A stretch of 64,000 bases of DNA, taken from an uncultured Atopobiaceae bacterium (GTDB lineage Bacteria; Actinomycetota; Coriobacteriia; Coriobacteriales; Atopobiaceae). Below the pieces are notes generated by a model. That model was given only the letters and a program-made list of their open reading frames with translations, made no database searches and had not been told where the DNA came from. The DNA lies in contig CAKVON010000001.1 of the NCBI GenBank assembly GCA_934792625.1, forward strand, positions 124,001-188,000. The letters run 5' to 3'. The stretch's first letter is position 1. Every line of letters starts with the position of its first letter. Shown here one piece after another: positions 17,202-26,259 of this stretch. Position numbers and translations under genes: made by a program.

Positions 17202-18293
17202 CTAGATCGTGACCCCCGCGAGAAGCGCCATGACGCCGCAAACCACACTCGAGATATACAGCAGCACGGCAACCGCGACGTTCTGACGCATGTCGGCGTT
17301 GGTGCGGAACAGCACCAACAGGCCGACCCCGCCGGAGGCCAGAAGCCCGGCGAGCATCGCGGGCGCGCCGAGGGTGCCCGCCAGGAACAGCTCGGAGATC
17401 GCGACCGAGGCGGCGCAGTTGGGCACCATGCCAACCAGGGCCGCGACGAACACGGCGCGCAGCGGGTGGCTTCCCGCAAGGCCCGCGATCGCGTCGGTCC
17501 CGACGAGCTCGATCAGAAGGCCCATGGCGAGGGTGATGACGAAGATGAACACGGTCACCTGCACGGTGTGGACCACGGCGCTGCGGACGATGCCCGCCAG
17601 GCCATGCCCATGCTCGTGGGTGTGCCCATGGCCGTGCCCGTGGCCGAGCTCGTGCCCATGCCCGTCGCGGCACTCGTGCCCATGCCCATGGTCGTGCCCG
17701 TGCCCGTGCTCGCACCCATGCTCGTCCCCGGACGCTGCGGCCTCCGAGGCGTCAAAGTGATGCCCGCAGCACTCGCACACGCACTTCTCGGCAGGCTCGT
17801 CCCCAAACGAGCAGTCGCAATCGTCGTCGCAGTGGCAGTGCTCGCGCTCGCACAGCTCGTGAATGTGGGTGTGGCCGTCGCCCGCCAGGTGCAGCAGGCG
17901 CAGAGCCGCGTCCAGGGTCAGGCCGCACACGATGCCCACGGCCACCTTGAGGGCCAGGACCATCCCCCAGCGCTCGGGGGCGACGCCGTGAGCAACGAAC
18001 ACGGGAATCATCTCGTCGCTGGTGGAGAGAAGGACCGCGAGCAAGGTACCCATGCCGACCACGCGGCCCGAGAAAAGCGTCGCGGCCATCGCGGAGAAGC
18101 CGCACTGCGGCAGCGCGCCCACCGCGCCACCGACAATCGGCCCGGCGACGCCGGCGCGCTCTACCAGGCGGCGCGAGCGCGGCCCCATGCCATGCTCGAG
18201 CGCCTCCATCGCGAGGTAGGTCACAAACAGGAAAGGCAGCAGCTTCGCGGTGTCAACCACACCATCGATCAGAACGTCCAGAACCAGATCCAT
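17202..18293 (-). CDS. Putative 10TM heavy-metal (manganese/arsenic) exporter with His/Cys-rich loop
   Basis: This is a 363-residue membrane protein resembling the ArsP_2 / putative manganese transporter family. Two homologous membrane halves each carry a P-x-C-G/A motif: ALPQCGFSAMAA (about residues 60-71) and MVPNCAASVAISELF (about 290-304). They are separated by a cytoplasmic loop at about 140-235 that is extraordinarily rich in His, Cys, Asp and Gly, including CHCDDDCDC, CVCECCGHH and many HGH repeats. The loop probably binds metal ions. Metal identity cannot be read from sequence. The gene lies 33 bases after truA and probably shares its transcript. Confidence 0.7.
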   Translation of the reverse strand: MDLVLDVLIDGVVDTAKLLPFLFVTYLAMEALEHGMGPRSRRLVERAGVAGPIVGGAVGALPQCGFSAMAATLFSGRVVGMGTLLAVLLSTSDEMIPVFVAHGVAPERWGMVLALKVAVGIVCGLTLDAALRLLHLAGDGHTHIHELCEREHCHCDDDCDCSFGDEPAEKCVCECCGHHFDASEAAASGDEHGCEHGHGHDHGHGHECRDGHGHELGHGHGHGHTHEHGHGLAGIVRSAVVHTVQVTVFIFVITLAMGLLIELVGTDAIAGLAGSHPLRAVFVAALVGMVPNCAASVAISELFLAGTLGAPAMLAGLLASGGVGLLVLFRTNADMRQNVAVAVLLYISSVVCGVMALLAGVTI

Positions 18294-18326
18294 CGTCAGG
18301 GCTTCTCCCCAGTCTCTTCGTGTCGT

Positions 18327-19196
18327 TTAGTCGCGTCCGGCGCACGGCCAAGGCTCGAGCGAGCCGTCGGGGTACTCAACCGCCGCAAAAGACAGGCCCT
18401 TCGCGGGCGCGCACTGTCCCGCGGCACGTCGGTCGCATGCGGAGAGCACGTCGGCAACCCACGCGGCGTCACGATGCCCGCGGCCGACCTCGACGAGCGT
18501 TCCCGTGATCGTGCGAACCATCGAGTGCAGGAAGGCATTGCCCGTGATGTCGAGCGCGACCAGCGACTCCCCCGCCTCCTCGATACGACTCACGCGGCAA
18601 GACTCCACATAGCGGCAGGTGGGCTTTCCCACCGCCGAGCTCGCCTTGCAGAAGCTCTTGAAGTCATGCTCCCCCTCAAGGCAGCGAGCGGCCTCGTCCA
18701 TGGCCTCGGAGTCCAGGGGTGCGCGCAGCCACCAGGCGTGCTCCCATGCCATGACGGGACGGACCCATCCCTCGCAGATTCGATAGCGATAGCTGCGCGA
18801 AACCGCGTCAAAGCGTGCCGAGAAGCCCGCGCGGGCACGAAACACCCCGCCGATGGAGACGTCATCGTCCACCAGTGCGGTGAGGGCACGCTGCAGCGTG
18901 CGCCCGTCGATCGCGAGCTCGTCGGCCGTGACGGGAAGGCTCACGTGCTGCGCGCACGACATCGAGTGCACGCCCGCGTCGGTTCGCCCCGCACACGTCA
19001 GCTCCACGGGTCGACGCAAGAACGTCTCCAAGGCACGGCGCAGGTCTCCCGCAACCGTGCGCTGGTCGGGCTGCTCCGCAAAGCCGCTAAAGTCCTGGCC
19101 GCGATAGCCCACACGCACGACCATGGTGGCCGCCGCGGGCACGTCACGTGAACCGACGCGGACGGTCGGGATGTCGTTGTCGTCAATCGTCGTCAT
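18327..19196 (-). CDS. truA: tRNA pseudouridine(38-40) synthase
   Basis: This is a 289-residue enzyme that makes pseudouridine at positions 38-40 of the anticodon stem-loop. The catalytic Asp is in CAGRTDAGVHS (about residues 68-78). FSARFDAVSRSYRYRI and FLHSMVRTITGTLVEVGRG are the standard second and third conserved blocks. In many bacteria truA follows rplQ, as here; however a strong terminator lies between them, so it needs its own promoter, which I cannot identify in 19197-19303. Confidence 0.93.
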   Translation of the reverse strand: MTTIDDNDIPTVRVGSRDVPAAATMVVRVGYRGQDFSGFAEQPDQRTVAGDLRRALETFLRRPVELTCAGRTDAGVHSMSCAQHVSLPVTADELAIDGRTLQRALTALVDDDVSIGGVFRARAGFSARFDAVSRSYRYRICEGWVRPVMAWEHAWWLRAPLDSEAMDEAARCLEGEHDFKSFCKASSAVGKPTCRYVESCRVSRIEEAGESLVALDITGNAFLHSMVRTITGTLVEVGRGHRDAAWVADVLSACDRRAAGQCAPAKGLSFAAVEYPDGSLEPWPCAGRD

Positions 19197-19303
19197 ATGA
19201 GCTTCCTTCCCGTTTGGCGGCCGTCAGCGACACCAGGTTGCGACATGTGACCACGTCATCACCAAAGCGGCATCAGCGACAAGGCCATATGCAAGCAGGA
19301 TAC

Positions 19304-19340
19304 AAAAAGAGGGACCCGCGCTGGATGCTGCGGGTCCCTC
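19304..19340 (-). terminator. Terminator after rplQ
   Basis: The stem GAGGGACCCGC / GCGGGTCCCTC is followed on the minus strand by TTTTT. It ends the long ribosomal-protein superoperon. Confidence 0.92.
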
Positions 19341-19363
19341 ATCAAACACTTGGTTCGGGATGC

Positions 19364-19837
19364 CTACTCGGCGTCCTTCTCCTCAGCCTCGGTCTCCTCG
19401 GCCTTGGGCTCCTCGACGGGAGCCTCCTCGACCTTGGCGACCTTCTTGACGGAGGCCTTGGCCTTGGGGGCAACCGGCTCGGTGACGATCTCGATGATCG
19501 AAACCTCGGTGTTGTCGCCCTTGCGGTTGCCGAGCTTCATGATGCGGGTGTAGCCGCCGTTGCGGTCAGCCCACATGCCCTGCTCGGCCTTCTGGAAGAC
19601 CTCGCTGATGAGCTGGGCGTCGCCGACCTTGGCGATGGCAAGGCGACGGGAGTGCAGGTCGCCCTTCTTCGCCCAGGTGATGACGCGATCGACCTCAGGC
19701 CTGATGGCCTTGGCGCGCTCGGTCGAAGTCTTGATGCGGTCGTTCTCGAGCAGCGCGCGAACCAGGCTCTTCTTGATGGCCTTGGTGTGGCTCGCGTCGG
19801 TGCCAAGCTTCATGCCGCGCTTCTTGTTGTGTCTCAT
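19364..19837 (-). CDS. rplQ: 50S ribosomal protein L17
   Basis: This is a 157-residue L17. Residues 1-117 are the ordinary protein (MRHNKKRGMKLGTDASHTKA start, NGGYTRIMKLGNRKGDN near 93-109), which sits near the peptide exit tunnel on the large subunit. The last 40 residues are a low-complexity Glu/Ala/Lys/Pro tail (EEAPVEEPKAEETEAEEKDAE) absent from the shorter family members. It is the last gene of the alpha operon, following rpoA by 36 bases. Confidence 0.95.
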   Translation of the reverse strand: MRHNKKRGMKLGTDASHTKAIKKSLVRALLENDRIKTSTERAKAIRPEVDRVITWAKKGDLHSRRLAIAKVGDAQLISEVFQKAEQGMWADRNGGYTRIMKLGNRKGDNTEVSIIEIVTEPVAPKAKASVKKVAKVEEAPVEEPKAEETEAEEKDAE

Positions 19838-19873
19838 GGTCTTGCTGCTCCTAAGCGATTACGTGGCGTGGCC

Positions 19874-20815
19874 CTAGGCCTTGAGGCCGAGGCCCATCGA
19901 CTCGAGCTTGTCCTTGACTTCCTCGATGGACTTGACGCCGAAGTTGCGGATGTTGAGAAGGTCGTTCTCAGAGAACTCCACCAGCTGACGGACGGAGTGG
20001 ATGCCAGCGCGCTTGAGGCAGTTGTAGGAGCGGACGGAGAGGTCCAGGTCCTCAATCTGCTTGTCGAGCTCGCTGTTGTCGTCATCCTCGGGAGCGGCGA
20101 AGATGTTCTGCTCCTCGGGCTCCTTGGTGTCGTCGCCCAGGGCCATGAACGCGTTCATGTGCTGGTTGACGATGTTCGCGGCCTCGACGACGGTATCGCG
20201 CGGGGCGATGGAGCCGTCGGTCTCGACCTCGAGGACGAGACGGTCGTAGTCGGTGTGCTGGCCGACGCGGCAAGGCTCGACGGCCTTGGCGCAACGACGC
20301 ACGGGCGAGAAGCGCGAGTCAACGTGGATGATCCCGATGGGGTCCTCGCTGCGCTTGTTGTCCTCGTTGGAGACGTAGCCACGGCCGGTGCCGATGCGCA
20401 TCTTCATCGAGAGGTGGTGACCCTCGCCGAGCGTGCACACGACGTGCTCGGGGTTAATGAGCTCGAACTCGGCGGGCACGTCGAAGTCACCGGCGGTAAC
20501 GGTGCACGGGCCGTCGACGTTGATGGAAGCCACGGCCTCCTCGCCAGTGCCCATGGACTTGAAGACAAGCTCCTTGACGTTGAGCACGATGGCGGTGACG
20601 TCCTCGTACACGCCCTCAACGGTCGTGAACTCGTGCTGGACGCCATCGATCATGATGGCCTCGACGGCAGCGCCCTCGAGGGAGGAGAGAAGGACTCGAC
20701 GAAGCGAGTTGCCCAGCGTATCGCCATAGCCACGCTCAAGCGGCTCGACGGTGAAGCGGGTGACGTTCTCCCTAATATCCTCGGCGTCGACCTGGGGTCG
20801 GATGAATTCGGACAT
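19874..20815 (-). CDS. rpoA: RNA polymerase alpha subunit
   Basis: This is a 313-residue alpha subunit that dimerises to nucleate RNA polymerase assembly. The N-terminal domain shows ERGYGDTLGNSLRRVLLSS (about 32-50). A flexible acidic linker follows (EEQNIFAAPEDDDNSE), then the C-terminal domain with LSVRSYNCLKRAGI and NIRNFGVKSIEEV, the DNA/UP-element and activator contact surface. The ATG was chosen five bases after GGAGG. A similar CTD-like module occurs at the end of beta' (see rpoC). It lies between rpsD and rplQ as in most bacteria. Confidence 0.97.
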   Translation of the reverse strand: MSEFIRPQVDAEDIRENVTRFTVEPLERGYGDTLGNSLRRVLLSSLEGAAVEAIMIDGVQHEFTTVEGVYEDVTAIVLNVKELVFKSMGTGEEAVASINVDGPCTVTAGDFDVPAEFELINPEHVVCTLGEGHHLSMKMRIGTGRGYVSNEDNKRSEDPIGIIHVDSRFSPVRRCAKAVEPCRVGQHTDYDRLVLEVETDGSIAPRDTVVEAANIVNQHMNAFMALGDDTKEPEEQNIFAAPEDDDNSELDKQIEDLDLSVRSYNCLKRAGIHSVRQLVEFSENDLLNIRNFGVKSIEEVKDKLESMGLGLKA

Positions 20816-20838
20816 GTGTACCTCCAACCGAGATCGGA

Positions 20839-21432
20839 CTACTTGGAGTAGAGCTCGACGATGAGCTGGGCGTCAATGTCGAGGTCGATCTGGTCGCGGG
20901 AGGGAAGCTGGAGGACAGTGCCCTGGAGCTTCTCGATGTCGACCTCGAGCCACGAGGGAACGGCCATGTGCTCGGAGGAGATCAGGGCCTCCTTGATGGG
21001 CAGGAGATCCTTGAACTTGGCGCCCACGGCGACGACGTCGCCGGCCTTGACGCGGTAGGAGGGGATGTCGACACGACGGCCGTTCACGGTGATGTGGCCG
21101 TGACGGACGGTCTGACGGGCCTCCTTGCGGGTGCGGGCGAAGCCAAGACGGAAGACGACGTTGTCGAGACGGGACTCGAGGATCGTCATCAGGTTGTCAC
21201 CCGTGATGCCCTCGATCTTGAGGGCCTTCTCGTAGTAACCGTGGAACTGGTTCTCCAGAACGCCATAGATGAACTTGGCCTTCTGCTTCTCGCGCAGCTG
21301 ACGGCCATACTCGCTCTCGTTGCGACGCTGGCGCTTGGGCTGACGGTTGGACTTCTTGTTGATGCCCATCACGATGGGGTCGATGTCAAGGGACCTGCAC
21401 CGCTTGAGGACAGGCGTCCTATCCACTGCCAT
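20839..21432 (-). CDS. rpsD: 30S ribosomal protein S4
   Basis: This is a 197-residue S4, a primary 16S rRNA binder and, in many bacteria, the translational repressor of its own operon. The N-terminal zinc Cys cluster of C+ forms is absent (starts VDRTPVLKRCRSLDIDP). The S4 RNA-binding domain RLDNVVFRLGFARTRKEARQ is at about 89-108, followed by VNGRRVDIPSYRVKAGD. It lies 18 bases after rpsK and 23 bases before rpoA. Confidence 0.96.
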   Translation of the reverse strand: MAVDRTPVLKRCRSLDIDPIVMGINKKSNRQPKRQRRNESEYGRQLREKQKAKFIYGVLENQFHGYYEKALKIEGITGDNLMTILESRLDNVVFRLGFARTRKEARQTVRHGHITVNGRRVDIPSYRVKAGDVVAVGAKFKDLLPIKEALISSEHMAVPSWLEVDIEKLQGTVLQLPSRDQIDLDIDAQLIVELYSK

Positions 21433-21450
21433 ATTAGTGATCCTTCCTAG

Positions 21451-21852
21451 CTACACGCGACGACGCTTGCACGGACGGCAACCGTTGTGCGGAATGGGGG
21501 TCTTGTCCTGGATGCTCGAGACCTCGAGGCCGGCGGCCTGGAGGGAGCGGATGGCGGTCTCACGGCCGGAGCCGGGGCCCTTGACGAAGACGGCGACCTT
21601 GTGCAGGCCGTGCTCCATCGCGGCCTTGGCGCAAGCCTCAGCGGCCATCTGGGCGGCGAACGGCGTGGACTTACGGGAGCCCTTGAAGCCGACGGTACCG
21701 GCGGACTGCCAGGCGATCACGTTGCCCTGGGGGTCGGTGATGGAGATGATCGTGTTGTTGAACGTGCTCTTGATGTGGGCCTGGCCCACGGCGATGTTCT
21801 TGCGCTCGGAGCGCTTGACGCGCTGACGCGCGCCCTTCTTAGCGGTAGCCAT
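21451..21852 (-). CDS. rpsK: 30S ribosomal protein S11
   Basis: This is a 133-residue platform protein of the small subunit near the mRNA exit. [18 protein letters not shown] and [19 protein letters not shown] are the conserved core, and the C terminus [15 protein letters not shown] is the usual basic tail that touches rRNA. It lies 13 bases after rpsM in the alpha operon. Confidence 0.97.
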   Translation of the reverse strand: MATAKKGARQRVKRSERKNIAVGQAHIKSTFNNTIISITDPQGNVIAWQSAGTVGFKGSRKSTPFAAQMAAEACAKAAMEHGLHKVAVFVKGPGSGRETAIRSLQAAGLEVSSIQDKTPIPHNGCRPCKRRRV

Positions 21853-21865
21853 GCTCTGTTATCCC

Positions 21866-22237
21866 CTACTTCTTCTTCTTGCCGCCGACCTGACGCTTCT
21901 TGCCCTTGCGGGTGCGAGCGTTGGTGTGCGTGCGCTGGCCGCGGACGGGGAGGCCCTTGCGGTGACGGAGGCCGCGGTAGCAGCCGATCTCCATCAGGCG
22001 GGCGATGTTCTGCTTGACCTCACGACGCAGATCACCCTCGACGGTGTAGGACTCGTCGATGGCATCGCGGAGCTTGGTGACCTCGTCCTCAGTAAGATCG
22101 CGGACGCGGGTGGCGGGGTTGACGCCGGCCTTCTCACAAACCTTGCTGGCAGTGGTGCGGCCGATGCCGTAGATGTAGGTAAGACCGATCTCGACGCGCT
22201 TCTCGCGCGGGAGGTCGACACCGTTGATACGGGCCAA
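21866..22237 (-). CDS. rpsM: 30S ribosomal protein S13
   Basis: This is a 123-residue protein of the small-subunit head that bridges to L5. [20 protein letters not shown] opens the helix-two-turn-helix domain, and [20 protein letters not shown] with a Lys-rich end ([13 protein letters not shown]) is the tail that reaches the P-site tRNA. It lies 15 bases after rpmJ. Confidence 0.97.
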   Translation of the reverse strand: MARINGVDLPREKRVEIGLTYIYGIGRTTASKVCEKAGVNPATRVRDLTEDEVTKLRDAIDESYTVEGDLRREVKQNIARLMEIGCYRGLRHRKGLPVRGQRTHTNARTRKGKKRQVGGKKKK

Positions 22238-22252
22238 CTTGATGCTCCTCTC

Positions 22253-22366
22253 TTAGCCCTGGCGCTGCTTGTGGCGCGGGTTCTCGCAGATCACGTAAAT
22301 CTTGCCGTGACGGCGGATGATCTTGCACTTATCGCACATCTTCTTGACCGAAGGACGTACCTTCAT
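22253..22366 (-). CDS. rpmJ: 50S ribosomal protein L36 (zinc type)
   Basis: This is a 37-residue protein with the full set of zinc ligands: MCDKCK, then [10 protein letters not shown] (Cys-x2-Cys ... Cys-x4-His). It is therefore the C+ paralogue, usually made when zinc is available. It is the first gene of the rpmJ-rpsM-rpsK-rpsD-rpoA-rplQ block, separated from infA by 140 bases. Confidence 0.96.
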   Translation of the reverse strand: MKVRPSVKKMCDKCKIIRRHGKIYVICENPRHKQRQG

Positions 22367-22412
22367 CGTTCTTCCTCTCGGTAGTTCCTGTACGAACCGA
22401 TGGTTCTGCGGC

Positions 22413-22433
22413 GTTCCAGGTGGAAGCTGGAAC
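22413..22433 (-). promoter_or_regulatory. Hairpin in the infA-rpmJ leader
   Basis: The inverted repeat GTTCCAG / CTGGAAC (7-bp stem, 7-base loop) lies about 47 bases upstream of rpmJ in a 140-base gap. It may be part of a ribosomal-protein (for example S4) autoregulatory leader; no T tract follows. Confidence 0.35.
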
Positions 22434-22506
22434 ACACTATCTCGTCGCCCAGCCGCAGGCGTTAATAACCGGCTAATGCCCAGATAAACCTAGGGTGGTG
22501 GTGCTG

Positions 22507-22725
22507 TTACTTGTAGCGGTAGGTGATGCGACCGCGGGTCAGGTCGTACGGCGAAATCTCGACGACAACCTTGTCTCCGGGAAGGATGCGGATGTAGTTC
22601 ATCCTAATCTTGCCCGAGATGGTGCAGAGAATGGTCTTGCCGTTCTCAAGCTCGACGTTGAACATTGCGTTGGGCAGCGGCTCGATGACCTTGCCCTCAA
22701 GCTCGATGGCGTCCTGTTTGCTCAC
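22507..22725 (-). CDS. infA: Translation initiation factor IF-1
   Basis: This is a 72-residue OB-fold protein that occupies the A site during initiation. [20 protein letters not shown] and [20 protein letters not shown] are the standard strands, ending in RGRITYRYK. It starts a new stretch after map; the 163-base gap upstream contains a hairpin with the intergenic motif in its loop. Confidence 0.97.
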   Translation of the reverse strand: MSKQDAIELEGKVIEPLPNAMFNVELENGKTILCTISGKIRMNYIRILPGDKVVVEISPYDLTRGRITYRYK

Positions 22726-22829
22726 TTGTGGCTTACCCTTTCACACTATCGGCACAGTGACAGCAGCTAGATATCTTACATAAACCGAGCCGAGCCGTCC
22801 ACGGTCACACCAATCGAACACAGATGAAA

Positions 22830-22863
22830 TGACTTCCCTGCCGAGAAGGGCATGGGGAAGTCA
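22830..22863 (-). terminator. Hairpin after map with the TGCCGAGAAG motif in its loop
   Basis: A perfect 9-bp stem TGACTTCCC / GGGAAGTCA encloses a 16-base loop that contains TGCCGAGAAG-GGC (22839-22848). It may end the spc operon transcript after map. The minus strand continues with TCATTTCATC, a poor T tract, so a protein-binding role is also possible. Confidence 0.55.
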
Positions 22864-22888
22864 CGTTCAATCGATGCCCGAGGTTAGG

Positions 22889-23677
22889 CTAGCGCTTTCC
22901 ACCCTGGAACTCGCACCAAGACCCAAGCTCGTCGGCAGTCAGAACGACCGGGCCGTCATCGGTGATGGCCACGGTATTCTCGTAGTGGGCCGCAAGCGAG
23001 CCATCAAGGGTCGAAACGGTCCAACCATTGCCTGCGACATCGTTGGCCTGGTTGCCAAGGGTGATCATCGGCTCGATCGCGATGACCATGCCGCTCTGAA
23101 GGCGAACGCCGCGACCACGCTTTCCGTAGTTGGGGACGTTTGGCTCCTCGTGCATGTCACGTCCGACGCCGTGACCAGTGTAGTCACGCACGACACCAAA
23201 ACCGTGCCTCTCGGCAAGGCGCTGAACGGCGTCGCCGACATCACCCAGGCGATTTCCCGGAACAGCCTGGCGAATAGCAGCCTTCAGACAATCGCGGGTA
23301 ACCTCGCAGAGGACCTGCGCCTCTCTGGAGGGCTGGCCGCAATAGAAGGTCCAGGCGTTGTCACCAACCCAGCCGCCAAACGTGGCCCCGACGTCAACGG
23401 AGACGATGTCGCCATCTTGCAACACCATCGAAGAGGACGGAATGCCGTGAACGATTTGGTCGTTCACGCTCGCGCAGATGGTTCCGGGAAAGCCGCAATA
23501 CCCCTTGAAGGTGGGAGTGGCGCCAGCCGAACGGATGACTCGCTCGGCAATGGCATCCAGCTCCAACGTGGTAACTCCGGGTACAACTGCCTCACCAACG
23601 CGCCGGAGCGCTGTCTTGGACAGCGCCCCGGCACTCTTCATTTCTTCAATCTGGCGAGCGGACTTGATCTTGATCAT
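22889..23677 (-). CDS. map: Type I methionine aminopeptidase
   Basis: This is a 262-residue enzyme that removes the initiator Met. The dinuclear metal ligands are visible: the two Asp in VDVGATFGGWVGDNAW (about 96-110), His in TGHGVGRDMHEEP (about 165-178), Glu in IEPM and Glu in ENTV. Its start overlaps the adk stop by 4 bases (ATGA), giving translational coupling. Confidence 0.96.
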   Translation of the reverse strand: MIKIKSARQIEEMKSAGALSKTALRRVGEAVVPGVTTLELDAIAERVIRSAGATPTFKGYCGFPGTICASVNDQIVHGIPSSSMVLQDGDIVSVDVGATFGGWVGDNAWTFYCGQPSREAQVLCEVTRDCLKAAIRQAVPGNRLGDVGDAVQRLAERHGFGVVRDYTGHGVGRDMHEEPNVPNYGKRGRGVRLQSGMVIAIEPMITLGNQANDVAGNGWTVSTLDGSLAAHYENTVAITDDGPVVLTADELGSWCEFQGGKR

Positions 23678-24300
23678 AGCCCGAGCAGGGACTTGACGTC
23701 GGCATACACCTCGTCAACGGGACGGTCGCCATCAACCGTCTTGAGAATGCCGTGGCCACGATAGTACTCGACAAGAGGAGATGTCTGCGTGGCGTAGACG
23801 TCGAGACGGTTCTGAATCGTCTCAGGCTTATCGTCGTCACGCTGGTACATCTCGCCACCACAGCGCGGGCAGGTCTCGTCGGCAGCGGTGCCGGTGAAAC
23901 CACACGCACGGCAAGTGCGGCGGGAGCTCAGGCGCTTGACGATGACCTCGGAGTCGACGTCAACCAGAAGGGCCGCGTCAAGATCCATGGCCAGAGTGGC
24001 GAGCTCGGAGTCAAGCGTGACGGCCTGTGCGGTGTTGCGCGGAAAACCATCGAGAATGAAGCCCTTCTGGGCGTCATCGGCGGCAAGGCGCTCCTTGACG
24101 AGGTCGACCACGAGCTCGTCAGGCACGAGCTTGCCAGCGTCCATGTAGGACTTGGCCTGCTTGCCAAGCTTGCTCTCGGCCTTGACGGCCGCACGAAGCA
24201 GGTCGCCGGTGGAGATGTGCGCAACGCCGAATTCGGCGACGAGCTTCTGAGCCTGGGTGCCCTTGCCTGCGCCCGGGGCGCCGAGCAGAACGATATTCAT
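23674..24300 (-). CDS. adk: Adenylate kinase (zinc LID)
   Basis: This is a 208-residue kinase that interconverts 2 ADP with ATP and AMP. The Walker P-loop GAPGAGKGTQA is at residues 7-17, FILDGFPRN near 81-89, and the long LID carries four Cys (CRACGF and CPRCGG) that bind a structural zinc as in Gram-positive enzymes. It lies between secY and map, the usual place in the spc operon. Confidence 0.97.
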   Translation of the reverse strand: MNIVLLGAPGAGKGTQAQKLVAEFGVAHISTGDLLRAAVKAESKLGKQAKSYMDAGKLVPDELVVDLVKERLAADDAQKGFILDGFPRNTAQAVTLDSELATLAMDLDAALLVDVDSEVIVKRLSSRRTCRACGFTGTAADETCPRCGGEMYQRDDDKPETIQNRLDVYATQTSPLVEYYRGHGILKTVDGDRPVDEVYADVKSLLGL

Positions 24301-24328
24301 CGGTCCTTCTCTCCCCTAGTCCTAGTTC

Positions 24329-25615
24329 CTACTTGAAGAATCCCTCGTAGTTGTGCATCTTGAGCTGGCTCTCGAGCTGCGAGATCGAGTCGAGGGCGAC
24401 GCCGACCATAATCAGCACCGAGGTGCCGCCGAACGCGCGAATAAGCTCGTTCGAGGTGAAGGCGAAGACGATCGAAGGGACGATCGCAACGAGGGCCATG
24501 AAGATGCCGCCCGGGAGGGTGATGTGGCTGAGCGTGTTCTTGATATAGGCCGCGGTGGCAGAGCCGGGACGGACGCCGGGGATGAAGCCACCCTGCTTGC
24601 GCAGGTTGTCGGCGGTCTCGTCGGGGTTGAAGACCATGGCGGTGTAGAAGTACGCGAAGAACACGATCAGGAGCACGGAGAGCAGCCAGTTGATCCAGCC
24701 GCTCGAGATGGCGTTGGCAAAGCCGTTGATCCACCCAACGTTCGGGAAGAAGACGGCAAGCTGCGCCGGGAGGTACAGAATCGCCGAGGCGAAGATGATG
24801 GGCACGACACCCGCCGTGTTGACCTTAATCGGCAGGTAAGTGGTCTGACCACCCATCATCTTTCGTCCAACCATGCGCTTGGCATACTGCACCGGAATGC
24901 GACGCTGGCCGCGCTCGATGTAGACGATGAACGGGATGACCGCGCAAATCACCAGGACGGTGACGATGGCCATCACGAAGCCGGTGTTGGACGAGGCGAT
25001 CGTAGCGGTCAGGGACGCAGGCAGGCCACTGATGATGTTGGTGAAGATGATCAGCGACATGCCGTTGCCGATGCCACGCTGCGTAATGACCTCACCAAGC
25101 CACATGATGAGCACGGCGCCAGTGACCATGGTGACCACCACGACGATGTCCATCAGAAGCTCGGGTGCGCCTGCGGTCGCAAAGGAGATGCCGAACGAGG
25201 CGCTCTTGAACAGGAACAGGTATCCGATGGCGTTCACCGTGGCGAGGCCAATCGTCAGATAACGCGTGTACTGGGTAACCTTGCGCTGGCCAGCCTCACC
25301 CTCCTTAGCAAGCTCGCCAAGGGAGGGAATCACGGTCTGCATCATCTGCATGATGATCTCAGAGGTGATGTAAGGCATGATGCCCAGGCAGAACACCGAG
25401 ACGCGCGACAGTGCACCACCCGAGAACAGGTCGAGCACCGAGATGAAGCTCGCGTTGGACGATGCGTTCTGGTACGCCGCCAGCATCCCCGTGAAGGGGA
25501 TGCCAGGGACGGGGACGTGCGAACCGATGCGGTACAGCACGAGGATGCCCAACGTGAGCAGGATCTTGTCGCGCAGCTCCTTGATGCGGAACGCGTTGAC
25601 AATGCCCTTTAGCAC
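24329..25615 (-). CDS. secY: Preprotein translocase subunit SecY
   Basis: This is a 428-residue channel protein with ten membrane spans that forms the protein-export pore with SecE and SecG. Landmarks are [11 protein letters not shown] in the first periplasmic region, the plug-containing [20 protein letters not shown] (about 65-85), [14 protein letters not shown] (loop contacting SecA and ribosome) and [13 protein letters not shown]. The start codon overlaps the rplO stop by 7 bases. Confidence 0.97.
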   Translation of the reverse strand: MLKGIVNAFRIKELRDKILLTLGILVLYRIGSHVPVPGIPFTGMLAAYQNASSNASFISVLDLFSGGALSRVSVFCLGIMPYITSEIIMQMMQTVIPSLGELAKEGEAGQRKVTQYTRYLTIGLATVNAIGYLFLFKSASFGISFATAGAPELLMDIVVVVTMVTGAVLIMWLGEVITQRGIGNGMSLIIFTNIISGLPASLTATIASSNTGFVMAIVTVLVICAVIPFIVYIERGQRRIPVQYAKRMVGRKMMGGQTTYLPIKVNTAGVVPIIFASAILYLPAQLAVFFPNVGWINGFANAISSGWINWLLSVLLIVFFAYFYTAMVFNPDETADNLRKQGGFIPGVRPGSATAAYIKNTLSHITLPGGIFMALVAIVPSIVFAFTSNELIRAFGGTSVLIMVGVALDSISQLESQLKMHNYEGFFK

Positions 25616-26058
25616 GGGAGCTCGACCTTTCCTCCAGCGGCCTCGATCTTGGCCTTGGCGGAAGCGGAGACCTTGTCGACCTTGACGGTGACCTTCTTGG
25701 TGATCTCGCCGTTACCGAGAACCTTGACGAGCTTGTCAGCCGACTTGATGACGCCCTTGGCAACGAGCGACTCGCCGTCGACGGTCTCGCCGTCGGCGTA
25801 GAGGGCATCGATGCGAGAGACGTTCACGGGCGCGTACTCGACGCGGTTGATGTTACGGAAGCCCGGAAGCTTCGGGAGACGCATCGCGAGCGGGGTCTGG
25901 CCGCCCTCGAAGCCGGCACCCTTGCCGCCACCGGCACGGGAGAGCTGGCCGTTCTGGCCGCGACCGGCAGTGGTGCCGTGACCAGAGGAGTTGCCGCGGC
26001 CGATGCGCTTGCGGGCCTTCTTGGCACCCTCGTTGGGGCGCAGATCGTGAAGCTGCAT
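25609..26058 (-). CDS. rplO: 50S ribosomal protein L15
   Basis: This is a 149-residue protein with the Gly-rich rRNA-clasping arm ([20 protein letters not shown], about 20-39) followed by [19 protein letters not shown]. The ATG before QLHDL was taken because AGGAG precedes it by 7 bases; a ten-codon extension has no such signal. It lies 10 bases after rpmD. Confidence 0.96.
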   Translation of the reverse strand: MQLHDLRPNEGAKKARKRIGRGNSSGHGTTAGRGQNGQLSRAGGGKGAGFEGGQTPLAMRLPKLPGFRNINRVEYAPVNVSRIDALYADGETVDGESLVAKGVIKSADKLVKVLGNGEITKKVTVKVDKVSASAKAKIEAAGGKVELPC

Positions 26059-26068
26059 TGGGTGACTC

Positions 26069-26257
26069 CTAGTTCTCTTCCACGTCAACGAGGTGCTTGA
26101 CCTTGAAGATCATGCCTCGGACGCTGGGGTTGTCGGGCAGGGTGGCGACGTCGCCGATCTTGCGAAGGCCCATGGCGCGGCAGGTGGCCGTCTGGTCCTT
26201 CTTCACGGAGGCCACGGCGCTGCGAACCAGCGTGACCTTCAGAGTCTTGTCTGCCAT
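26069..26257 (-). CDS. rpmD: 50S ribosomal protein L30
   Basis: This is a 62-residue L30 of the short bacterial type: [20 protein letters not shown], then [20 protein letters not shown]. It lies 2 bases after rpsE in the spc operon. Confidence 0.95.
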   Translation of the reverse strand: MADKTLKVTLVRSAVASVKKDQTATCRAMGLRKIGDVATLPDNPSVRGMIFKVKHLVDVEEN

Positions 26258-26259
26258 GT

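Noticed and set aside
17575..17760. Separate His-rich nickel chaperone (HypB/SlyD-like) gene
   Set aside because: The His-rich stretch is in frame inside a polytopic membrane protein and has no GTPase or FKBP motif.
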